Source: Kiritimatiellales bacterium (GTDB taxonomy: Bacteria; Verrucomicrobiota; Kiritimatiellia; Kiritimatiellales; Pontiellaceae). From it: 17,204 nt of DNA. A program made the translations under genes and the position numbers. Within the stretch, counting starts at the first letter, position 1; each line of letters begins with the position of its first letter. The stretch is from contig JAIPIO010000037.1 in the NCBI GenBank assembly GCA_021734595.1, positions 1-17,204 on the forward strand, read 5' to 3'. The notes under the pieces are model-generated. The model had not been told where the DNA came from. It worked only from the letters and a program-made list of their open reading frames with translations, and ran no database searches. Shown piece by piece: positions 6,226 through 12,906 of the stretch.

Positions 6226-7498
6226 TTTTAATCCCTCTCTCTACGTTTTTAAACTGTCTAATATAACCATCTTCTTCAGCGGCAGAGTCAAGCTTAATGA
6301 TGGTCATGAGATCCTCCGGTGAATATTCCGAAAAATCGCAGAAGTTCTGAATTACCGTGTCCATCCGGTCCACTGCACTCAATATATGTTCAAAAAGTTC
6401 TGCTCGCTCTGTTACCTTCGGGCTGTCAGGCAGCCAATCGGTCGCGTCTGAATATTTCTCATACTGCGCCAACAGCTGGATTGAGGCGGAAATGGCGGTT
6501 AACGGAGTTCTGATTTCATGCGCCATTTCTCCCGCAATTTTTGTGGCCGCGCTAACGCGCTCCGCATTCTTCAATTCAACCTGCATTTCTATAATATGAG
6601 AAATATCATTAAATACAAGGATTGTGACAGGCACATCGCCCTTTTTCTCATTCACGCGAGGGACGATTGATGCAGGCAGATTTACGGTCGACCTGTGATA
6701 AGTGACCGGGAACGGGTTCCCTCCCGGACGCTTGAAATATACAGCATGGCCGATACTATCGGCTGTGTTGATGGTTTTGGCATCGATCAGAGACGGGAAA
6801 GGCAAAGCCGCAAGGTCTTCTTCCCGTTGGAAGAGCAGTTCGCAGGCGGTGTGATTTGCGATCAGAATCCGATCTTCCGTATCAAGCAGCAACAAACCGG
6901 CCTGAACATTCTGGAAGATAAATTCAGTCATATTGCGGAACATCTGTTCCTGGCGGTTGATGTATCCGCAGCGCCGGGAAACATAGACGCTGGCCATTCC
7001 AAAGAAGCAGAAGGTGAAGATCCGCAGGATGACAGAGGAATACATACTATGCAGGGCGGACGCACCGGCTTCGGAAGCGGGCGCCGCCAAAAGATCCTGT
7101 GAAAGAAGTCCGGCCATAAGAAGATAGACGACAATACTGAGCACTGTAATTTGAATGGCCTGCTTTGGCGTTGCGACAATGCCGGCGGAAAGAATAACCA
7201 GCGGATAGAGCAGGGTAAGATCGCTACCAATCCCTCCCGTAAAATAAACCAAGCCGGTGACCAGAATAAGATCCACCAGGAATTGCAGGGGCGCGCGCCG
7301 AGTGGCCTTGATTTTGTTCCGCAACCAGAGCGAGTAGGGGATGGTGATGATGAAGGCGAATGCCATGAAGGTATAAAAGGCGATATCGTCACTGGGCAGA
7401 ATAAGCGTGACTAGAGCAAGAAATCCAGTCAGTACGATCAGGCGAACGGCCAGAATTGCCGCCAGTTCGGGCCATGTTGATTTTTGTTCGCCATTCAT
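6200..7498 (-). CDS. pilS: PilS-like sensor histidine kinase without ATP-binding domain
   Basis: The 432-residue protein starts with about six membrane helices (roughly 12-34, 38-58, 72-88, 93-109, 112-132, 152-172). A PAS-like domain (about 187-305) follows, then a HisKA dimerisation domain with H-box GEMAHEIRTP (His327). After residue 400 there is only SPEDLMTIIKLDS and a short tail, and the stop lies inside the start of pilR. The HATPase domain (N, G1 and G2 boxes, about 110-150 residues) that every autophosphorylating kinase needs is missing, and no other frame supplies it. The ribosome site of pilR lies in its last codons, so the two are coupled. The start ATG at 7498 is 18 bp below the pilC stop. 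It may be phosphorylated by another kinase, act as a phosphatase, or be decayed. Membrane layout and position next to pilR support the PilS-like call. Confidence 0.85.
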   Translation of the reverse strand: MNGEQKSTWPELAAILAVRLIVLTGFLALVTLILPSDDIAFYTFMAFAFIITIPYSLWLRNKIKATRRAPLQFLVDLILVTGLVYFTGGIGSDLTLLYPLVILSAGIVATPKQAIQITVLSIVVYLLMAGLLSQDLLAAPASEAGASALHSMYSSVILRIFTFCFFGMASVYVSRRCGYINRQEQMFRNMTEFIFQNVQAGLLLLDTEDRILIANHTACELLFQREEDLAALPFPSLIDAKTINTADSIGHAVYFKRPGGNPFPVTYHRSTVNLPASIVPRVNEKKGDVPVTILVFNDISHIIEMQVELKNAERVSAATKIAGEMAHEIRTPLTAISASIQLLAQYEKYSDATDWLPDSPKVTERAELFEHILSAVDRMDTVIQNFCDFSEYSPEDLMTIIKLDSAAEEDGYIRQFKNVERGIKNGQNSHSR

Positions 7499-7515
7499 TC
7501 AGTACCGTGACAGCG

Positions 7516-8613
7516 TTACATCGAAACGACTTCTCCCATCTTAAAGATAGGCAGAAACATGCAGACCACAATACCACCGATGATTCCGCCGATAAAAACC
7601 ATGAGGATAGGTTCGATCATGGAGGTTAGGCCGCCGAGCATGGTTTCCACTTCGTTTTCGTAGAATTCGGCCAGTTTGTCCATCATCTCTTCCACCTGGC
7701 CGGTTTTTTCACCGGCCGTGAGCATGTGGACAACCATGCGGGGATAATACTTGTTTCCGTCGAGCGCGGCCGACAGCGGTTCGCCGCCCTCAATGATGGT
7801 TTTTGCGTCGAGGAGTGAATCGCCGATTACGCGGTTCCCGGTGGCCAGTCCAACAATCTCAAGCGATTCCATGATCGGTACGCCGCTGTGCAGCAGCTGG
7901 GCAAAGGTCGATGCAAAGCGGCTCACAGCGATCTTGGTAGCCAACGTTCCGAATATGGGAAATCTCAAACGGATCTCATCGATGGTATATGCGCCTTTAT
8001 CCGTGCCTTTATACCACTTATAGGCATAGCTCTGCGCGGCGATCACCGCTATCACAATGAACCAGTTTTTCTTGACCAGTTCACTGACGTTCATCAGAAA
8101 CTGTGTTGGTCCTGGAAGTTCCGAGCCGAAATCGGCAAACATTCTGGCGAAAACGGGAACAATAAAGACAATCAGCGCAGTGGAAAGGGCAAGGGCCACA
8201 ATCATCACCACGGCGGGATACATCATGGACGACTTCACTTTGGCGCGCAACCGGTTGCTTGACTCCAGAAACAGGGCCACCCGTGCACAGGTGTCGGGCA
8301 GGATGCCACCGACCTCGCCGGCCCGCATCATACTGATGTAGAGCTCATCAAAAATCGATGGGTAACACGCAATGGCTTCGGAATACATGGATCCGCCTTC
8401 GACTTTCTGCCGGACGCCGGCAACCACCGGCTTGAAATTCTTGTTGTCGGTCTGCTCTTCCATTGCCATAAGCGTCTGCACCAACGGCATCCCTGCACCG
8501 AGCATGGCCGATACCTGCCGGGTAAAAACAGACAGTTCCTTTAGCCGGATTTTCCGGCTCCCCTTGACGAGTATACGCCCGCCGGCCGCCTTCGTTTTTT
8601 TTCTTTCAGCCAT
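7516..8613 (-). CDS. pilC: Type IV pilus inner-membrane platform protein PilC (GspF family)
   Basis: This 365-residue protein has the two tandem T2SSF domains of the family (about residues 28-150 and 230-350). The first begins with the ELSVFTRQVSAMLGAGMPLVQTL signature and the second with its repeat (VSRFASTFAQLLHSGVPIMESLEIV). Membrane segments are seen at about 130-152, 180-197 and 335-357. PilC sits in the inner membrane above the PilB motor and guides pilin into the fibre. ATG at 8613 has a GGAG site 5 nt upstream, which overlaps the pilB stop, so translation is probably coupled. It is slightly shorter than the usual 400 residues because the N-terminal cytoplasmic region is short. Confidence 0.95.
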   Translation of the reverse strand: MAERKKTKAAGGRILVKGSRKIRLKELSVFTRQVSAMLGAGMPLVQTLMAMEEQTDNKNFKPVVAGVRQKVEGGSMYSEAIACYPSIFDELYISMMRAGEVGGILPDTCARVALFLESSNRLRAKVKSSMMYPAVVMIVALALSTALIVFIVPVFARMFADFGSELPGPTQFLMNVSELVKKNWFIVIAVIAAQSYAYKWYKGTDKGAYTIDEIRLRFPIFGTLATKIAVSRFASTFAQLLHSGVPIMESLEIVGLATGNRVIGDSLLDAKTIIEGGEPLSAALDGNKYYPRMVVHMLTAGEKTGQVEEMMDKLAEFYENEVETMLGGLTSMIEPILMVFIGGIIGGIVVCMFLPIFKMGEVVSM

Positions 8614-8623
8614 AATGTCTCCG

Positions 8624-10339
8624 TTATTCGCTGGTTACGCGCATGATTTCTTCAATTGTGGTGAGACCGCTTCTGACACGGTCCAGGCCTGCTTCGCGCA
8701 GGGTTCTCATTCCGTTTTCAATCGCCATTTGCTTAATGGCAGAGGCCTCCTGGTTGGTCAGGATGGTTTTGCGTAGCGTGTCGCTTACCAGCAGGATTTC
8801 CATGATGCCACCCCGGCCTTTGTAGCCGATGTTGTTGCATTTTGGACACCCGGAGGGTTGATAGAACTGGGTGCCGGCCAGGTGCTCCGGGTTGACCCGG
8901 TTTTTCTTGAGGGCTTCCAGCGGGATTTCGACTTCCTTCTTGCAGACCGGGCAGAGCTTGCGGAACAGGCGCTGCGCCTGTGTAAGCAGCAGCGAGGAGG
9001 AGAGCATGAAGGGTTCTATACCCATATCGATCAGACGGGCAATTGCGCCGGCGGCATCATTCGTATGCAGGGTGCTCAACACCATATGCCCCGTCAACGC
9101 CGCTTCCACTGCGATGGTGGCGGTTTCACCGTCGCGGATTTCCCCAACCATCACCACATCCGGGTCCTGCCGGAGAATGGAGCGCAGTGCGGAGGCAAAC
9201 GTCAACCCCACGACGGGATTGATCTGCACTTGGTTGATGCCGTCGAGCTGGTATTCCACCGGATTTTCCGTGGTGACGATATTGGTGCTCACCTTGTTCA
9301 ATTCCTGCAGGGCGGAATAAAGTGTAGTGGTCTTGCCGCTACCCGTCGGACCCGTTACGAGAATCATGCCGTAGGGCTGGGCGAGGGCGTAGGCGAAATT
9401 TTCCAGCGACAGTTCATCCAGTCCCAGTGCGCCCAGATTGGGCGCGAGCGCGGTCTTGTCGAGAATGCGCATTACGATTTTTTCGCCATGCACCGTGGGC
9501 AATATGCTCACGCGGACATCCACTTCCTTGCCGAGCGCCTTGATCTTGAAGCGCCCGTCCTGCGGTACGCGGCGTTCGGCAATATCGAGGGTCGACATGA
9601 TTTTAAGGCGGGAAATAATCGCGTTCTGCAGGTTTTTCGGCGGGCTGGGATTTTCGTACAGCACTCCGTCGATACGGTTGCGCAATCGAACTGTTTTTTC
9701 CATCGGCTCAATATGGATATCGCTGGCATGCTTGCGGAGCGCCTCTATCAGGATGGAATTCACGATGCGGATAACCGGCGCTTCGCCGGCGGTTTCGAGC
9801 AGCTCGTCGAGATTGGCATCCTCCGGAAGTTCCTGGCCCACTTCGACCTCGCCCTCATCGGCCATATCCTTCAGGATATCCTCCAGAGCCTTGGAAGGTT
9901 CATTCGTGAAGTGTTCGAGGACATCCTTGATTTCCTGTTCGAGCGCCACGACGGGAACCAGCTCCAGGTTGGTTCGCGACTGGATATTTTCGCGCCCCAT
10001 GATGTTGAACGGATCCGCCATGGCGATGGTCAGCCGCGAGCCCAGCTTGGAGAGGGGCAGCACCTTGAGCGCTTTCCATGTATCCTTGGGGAGCAGCTCC
10101 ATCAGCCCGGCTTCCGGCGAAAAGTGCTCCAGCGAGATCGGCCGCATCTCCAGATATTCAGCCGTGGCCAGCACCATGTCGATATCTGAAATCAGCCCCT
10201 GGGAGATCAGAAGCTGCTCGACTGATAGCTCGGAAGAACTCGCCTCTTTTTCGGCTTCGGCGAGAATATCCCGATCGATAGGGCGTATCTGCAGGATACA
10301 GTCAATCATCGTTCTGTTTTTTTTAGTCGCCTTAACCAT
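8624..10339 (-). CDS. pilB: Type IV pilus extension ATPase PilB (GspE family)
   Basis: The 571-residue protein has an N-terminal MshEN/GspE-N domain (about 38-145). The catalytic core has Walker A GPTGSGKT (330-337), an Asp box around VTTENPVEY, Walker B DVVMVGEIRD (394-403, Glu400) and the His box around STLHTNDA. A zinc-binding pair is formed by CPVC (463-466) and CPKC (498-501). It forms the hexameric motor that drives pilin assembly. I chose ATG at 10339 because AGGA lies 7 nt upstream. A TTG two codons earlier would touch the ribosome site and is unlikely. A sigma-54 promoter (10393-10379) stands just above. It is the first gene of pilB-pilC-pilS-pilR. Confidence 0.96.
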   Translation of the reverse strand: MVKATKKNRTMIDCILQIRPIDRDILAEAEKEASSSELSVEQLLISQGLISDIDMVLATAEYLEMRPISLEHFSPEAGLMELLPKDTWKALKVLPLSKLGSRLTIAMADPFNIMGRENIQSRTNLELVPVVALEQEIKDVLEHFTNEPSKALEDILKDMADEGEVEVGQELPEDANLDELLETAGEAPVIRIVNSILIEALRKHASDIHIEPMEKTVRLRNRIDGVLYENPSPPKNLQNAIISRLKIMSTLDIAERRVPQDGRFKIKALGKEVDVRVSILPTVHGEKIVMRILDKTALAPNLGALGLDELSLENFAYALAQPYGMILVTGPTGSGKTTTLYSALQELNKVSTNIVTTENPVEYQLDGINQVQINPVVGLTFASALRSILRQDPDVVMVGEIRDGETATIAVEAALTGHMVLSTLHTNDAAGAIARLIDMGIEPFMLSSSLLLTQAQRLFRKLCPVCKKEVEIPLEALKKNRVNPEHLAGTQFYQPSGCPKCNNIGYKGRGGIMEILLVSDTLRKTILTNQEASAIKQMAIENGMRTLREAGLDRVRSGLTTIEEIMRVTSE

Positions 10340-10378
10340 ATGCAATTCCTAAGTATAAAGGTTGATAGCCTGTAATAA

Positions 10379-10393
10379 GCAATCTTCGTGCCG
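10379..10393 (-). promoter_or_regulatory. Sigma-54 promoter of pilB
   Basis: The - strand reads CGGCACG-AAGA-TTGC-TT with the required GG-N10-GC spacing. Only the first base differs from TGGCACG-N4-TTGCW. The start point should be near 10367, which leaves a leader of about 28 nt with the AGGA site. The inverted repeat at 10391-10410 touches its -24 part. Confidence 0.78.
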
Positions 10394-10410
10394 TTTGTAA
10401 AGGCAAACGG
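10391..10410. promoter_or_regulatory. Inverted repeat overlapping the pilB -24 element
   Basis: CCGTTTG (10391-10397) and CAAACGG (10404-10410) are perfect 7-bp arms around a 6-bp centre. One arm overlaps the -24 box of the pilB promoter. It looks like an operator where a bound protein would block sigma-54 polymerase, or a short hairpin. No T-tract follows on either strand, so it is not a clear terminator. Confidence 0.5.
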
Positions 10411-10459
10411 CTTCATCCATCTAAACAGACCGGGAAACAGCCATCCTTCGATTAATGCA

Positions 10460-10694
10460 TTCCAGCGATTGGTAAAAGTAGGATGATGTTTTCCAAGGAT
10501 TGGAAAAAGAATGACAGGTTTTTCCAGCTATTGGAAGAGTCATGGACCGGTTTTTCAGAGATTGGAAGGTTGCTGAGGTGGATTTTTCCAGGCGTTGGAA
10601 AACATCCGCAATATCACGTCTGTGAGCCGAACTGGTTTTGCCGTTGCGCGGCCATCTCTTTGAGCCAGCCTCGCTTGGTTTCCAACGACTGGAA
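10460..10694. repeat. Phased array of short palindromes, 31-bp period
   Basis: Copies of TTCCA-N4-TTGGAA begin at 10460 (last arm TTGGTA), 10491, 10522, 10553 (first arm TTTCA), 10586 and 10680. The 10680 copy is in the opposite orientation. The steps are 31, 31, 31, 33 and 94 bp, so the sites repeat every three helical turns. Most are preceded by a short T run. The array fills most of the roughly 400-bp gene-free stretch between the mini-pilin and pilB (10346-10747), in which I see no protein gene. The arms match those at 121-177. The family is not known to me. Confidence 0.85.
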
Positions 10695-10747
10695 AAGATG
10701 CATCGCGAATCCGTTGGTAAGCTGCCCGGCCGCCGGATTGACTGTTT

Positions 10748-10921
10748 TCAGTTCAACTGGCGAATGGCGGCTCCCAGCATCCGGCCCTCTGTTTCCGATT
10801 GCTGGTTGGTCTCGAACCCATTCACAAAGCTGTAGCTTGCGAGAAGGGTCAGCACAATCACGACGGTTAGCGATGCCATAATGATCATAATTTCAGACAG
10901 TGTTAACGACTCTTTCTTCAT
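10748..10921 (-). CDS. Mini-pilin: 57-residue pilin-like peptide
   Basis: This short gene encodes MKKESLTLSEIMIIM and a long hydrophobic segment to about residue 34, then a short polar tail ending RQLN. The N-terminus fits a prepilin signal with Ser instead of Gly before the cut: LTLSE in place of FTLVE, with Glu at +5. The rest of a normal pilin head is absent, and no frame downstream continues it in a convincing way. An AGAGAGGT ribosome site (10940-10933) lies 11 nt upstream. A near-perfect sigma-54 promoter sits at 10976-10962, as for the pilin gene. It may be a very short minor pilin, a regulator that inserts beside pilin, or a truncated pseudopilin gene whose promoter survives. The Gly-to-Ser change could slow processing. 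Confidence 0.65.
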   Translation of the reverse strand: MKKESLTLSEIMIIMASLTVVIVLTLLASYSFVNGFETNQQSETEGRMLGAAIRQLN

Positions 10922-10961
10922 AGCGGACTGTTACCTCTCTATTTTATAAATATACAGATAC

Positions 10962-10976
10962 GCAAATCCTGTGCCA
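10962..10976 (-). promoter_or_regulatory. Sigma-54 promoter of the mini-pilin gene
   Basis: The - strand reads TGGCAC-AGGAT-TTGC with GG-N10-GC spacing, almost the same as the pilin promoter (TGGCAC-AGGAA-TTGC). The predicted start is near 10950, about 29 nt above the ATG. Confidence 0.85.
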
Positions 10977-11210
10977 CCGAATGGGACTGAATTGGGTTTT
11001 GAGTGGAACAATAATTAGCAAAGCACTTCTGTTATCAGTAGTGTACGGATTGGTATATATTTCGATCAATGCGGATGCCTGAAAAGCGGGGAAGGTGAAT
11101 ATACAAGCTTATCGCATAAATGAGAATTCATTATTATTGAATATGAGAATGAATGGATGGTTCTCTGCGCTCGCTTTCCCGTGGGTATATATTCTTGATG
11201 AAAAGTATAA

Positions 11211-11225
11211 TGGTCTATATTTTGC
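11211..11225 (+). promoter_or_regulatory. Probable sigma-54 promoter of the TPR-MshEN gene
   Basis: TGG-TCTATATT-TTGC-TT keeps the GG-N10-GC spacing and the TTGCTT half, but the CACG part of the -24 box is not conserved. The start point would be near 11237, about 25 nt above the ATG at 11262. The 10977-11210 stretch between this and the mini-pilin promoter holds no gene that I can support and probably carries sites shared by the two divergent promoters. Confidence 0.55.
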
Positions 11226-11261
11226 TTGTTGAGTGGGTGCACATTTCGGGAGAACTCAATT

Positions 11262-12077
11262 ATGGCCGATAAAAATTTAGATAACCAACTGCAAGACAGC
11301 ATTGCCATGCTGGAACAGATTCTTGAGGTAATGCCCGGTGATGCGCTCGCACTCAAGGCGCTTTATGGTGCCTATCTTCAAGGGGGCGAGCGTGAACGCG
11401 CCTTTGAATACCTGTCCCTGCTGGCGAATGCGGCCATGGACAATGCGGATACGGACGCCGCCGAATATGTGGTTGAGCAGTACAATGTTTTCGAGGGAGA
11501 GCACCCGGAGGAGATATCTGCGCAGATTGCGCGGTTGCACACGCTGGTTTCACCCGCCGGAGCGGCTGGCGGAACCGGAAAGCCGACGGGTACCGGAAAG
11601 GCAACGGCTGAATCGGATCTTAGCGAGGAACTGTCGCTGGCCTGGCGGCTGTATGAAGAGGAGCAGCTTTCGCAGGAGGAATATTCCAGCGTATTGCATG
11701 ACCTCACGGAAATGTCGTCAAAAGAGGTGGATGTTCCGGTGACGGTGTTGCATGTGCTCAACGACCGGGGTTTTATCCATATGAACCGCATCATGAATTA
11801 TATTTCCACGAAATCCGGGGTGCCCTGCCTCTCGATTTCCGGGTTTGAAATACCGGATGAAACGGCCACCATTCTGCCGAGAAACATCGTCTGCCACGCA
11901 GGGGCTCTGCCTTTCGGCGAACTGGGGGACGACCTGATGGTCGGGGTGCTCAATCCGTTTAATAAACGGCTCGTCGAAACGGTGGAACAAGTGAGCGGAC
12001 GGAGATGCCACACCTATCTGATTGCGCCCGAGGAATATGACCGGTTAGTGGACCGCATACGGTCGTTGCTTAAATAG
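11262..12077 (+). CDS. TPR protein with a stand-alone MshEN/GspE-N-like domain
   Basis: The 271-residue soluble protein has two parts. Residues 5-95 form TPR-like helical repeats. After a Gly/Thr-rich linker (about 98-115), residues 120-268 resemble the N-terminal domain of PilB/GspE ATPases: a helical lead (LSQEEYSSVLHDL), GVPCLSISGFEI, an ILPRNIVCHAGALPF stretch, DDLMVGVLNPFNKRLVE, and a final EEYDRLVDRI. No ATPase core follows, so it cannot be a motor. ATG at 11262 has GGAG 9 nt upstream. A TTG at 11226 lies above the ribosome site and was rejected. Its place between the two pilus gene sets suggests an adaptor that binds the same partners as PilB. Some MshEN domains bind cyclic-di-GMP, but I could not confirm those motifs here. 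Confidence 0.75.
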   Translation: MADKNLDNQLQDSIAMLEQILEVMPGDALALKALYGAYLQGGERERAFEYLSLLANAAMDNADTDAAEYVVEQYNVFEGEHPEEISAQIARLHTLVSPAGAAGGTGKPTGTGKATAESDLSEELSLAWRLYEEEQLSQEEYSSVLHDLTEMSSKEVDVPVTVLHVLNDRGFIHMNRIMNYISTKSGVPCLSISGFEIPDETATILPRNIVCHAGALPFGELGDDLMVGVLNPFNKRLVETVEQVSGRRCHTYLIAPEEYDRLVDRIRSLLK

Positions 12078-12115
12078 GACCGTCTCCGCCATGACGGTGA
12101 AGAATCGCGGATTCC

Positions 12116-12709
12116 CTATTCCTTGGTAAGGATGGTCAGGTATTTCACCTTTCCCTCATATTCCATAACCACATCATGCTCCCTGACCTCTATGAGCTGC
12201 GCCCCTTCAATGTAGCCATTCAGCAATACACTTTTTCCATTTACAATTGCAAAACCGCCTGAACCTGTTTTGCCAAATCCTGTAAGCGACAGGTGCGGCC
12301 AGTTTACCGAATCTTTTTTGCGGTTAAACAGATTTTTTTTGCCGGTTGTTTCCATGGATGCAGGCGCATTGGCTTCTTCCTCCTTGGAAGCCGGCGCTTT
12401 CTTCGCCGGAGTCTCGGTAAGTTCCGATGGCTTCGGTTGAACCAGCTTTGCTTTTGCGACAACCTCTTTGGCTTGATCAAGCGGGGCACTGAGGCTGAAT
12501 TTAGCGGCCGGGTTCTCTTCGGATTTAGCCTTCCCGGAACCGAAACGTCCAACAGACATATGAATCAGCAGAAAGCTGCCCACCTGCAACATGGAGATCA
12601 CGACCAGCAGGAAAACGACAACCAGCCACGGGGAGGTGGTGGATGACCGAGCAGGCCTGCCATCCGGAGCTTTTGGCGTCCGGGTTGTGTTGGTTGTATT
12701 GTCAGTCAC
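12116..12709 (-). CDS. GspB/GspC-like bitopic membrane protein
   Basis: This 197-residue protein has a cytoplasmic N-terminus of about 27 polar residues and one membrane helix (28-50). A Lys/Ala/Glu/Pro-rich periplasmic linker (about 55-130) leads to a small beta domain at the end. That domain (WPHLSLTGFGKTGSGGFAIV, then NGK.VLLNGYIEGAQLIEVREHDVVMEYEGKVKYL) has the look of GspB/PulB and GspC homology regions, which contact the secretin in type II secretion. The start is GTG at 12709 with AGGA 8 nt upstream. It is convergent with the TPR gene and divergent from pilM. I saw no sigma-54 site on its side. It probably links the pilus or a related secretion complex to the outer-membrane secretin. 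Confidence 0.7.
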   Translation of the reverse strand: MTDNTTNTTRTPKAPDGRPARSSTTSPWLVVVFLLVVISMLQVGSFLLIHMSVGRFGSGKAKSEENPAAKFSLSAPLDQAKEVVAKAKLVQPKPSELTETPAKKAPASKEEEANAPASMETTGKKNLFNRKKDSVNWPHLSLTGFGKTGSGGFAIVNGKSVLLNGYIEGAQLIEVREHDVVMEYEGKVKYLTILTKE

Positions 12710-12812
12710 AATCTGTTTCCTTGTATAGTCTGTTTACAGCTTTTACCAGTGAAACCTACTGCATTTATCCTAAACCTCGTCGCAGTAGCAAGGGGAAAGA
12801 TAGTTATAAATA

Positions 12813-12827
12813 TGGTACGGAACCTGC
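12813..12827 (+). promoter_or_regulatory. Sigma-54 promoter of the pilM operon
   Basis: TGGTACG-GAAC-CTGC-TTT matches TGGCACG-N4-TTGCW with two changes and correct GG-N10-GC spacing. The start would be near 12839, giving a leader of about 68 nt before the ATG at 12907. Confidence 0.68.
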
Positions 12828-12906
12828 TTTCTATGTCCGGTGTGAACGAAAAAAGGACGCAAAGTGCGAGACGCAAACAAGTGGAAGTTAATTACGGTGC
12901 ATAACC

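Noticed and set aside
8858..10189. 443-codon open frame on the + strand
   Set aside because: It lies entirely antisense to pilB, whose motifs are all intact. It is a codon-bias shadow.
10460..10694. CRISPR array
   Set aside because: The repeats are only 15 bp and imperfect, the gaps are 16-18 bp, too short for CRISPR spacers, and no cas genes are in view.
10483..10881. 132-codon open frame on the + strand
   Set aside because: It reads through the palindromes and antisense to the mini-pilin, has no ribosome site and no family-like pattern.
12078..12115. Hairpin between the convergent TPR and GspB-like genes as a terminator
   Set aside because: Only a 5-bp stem (ACCGT/ACGGT) with a 10-nt loop is seen, with no T-tract on either strand.
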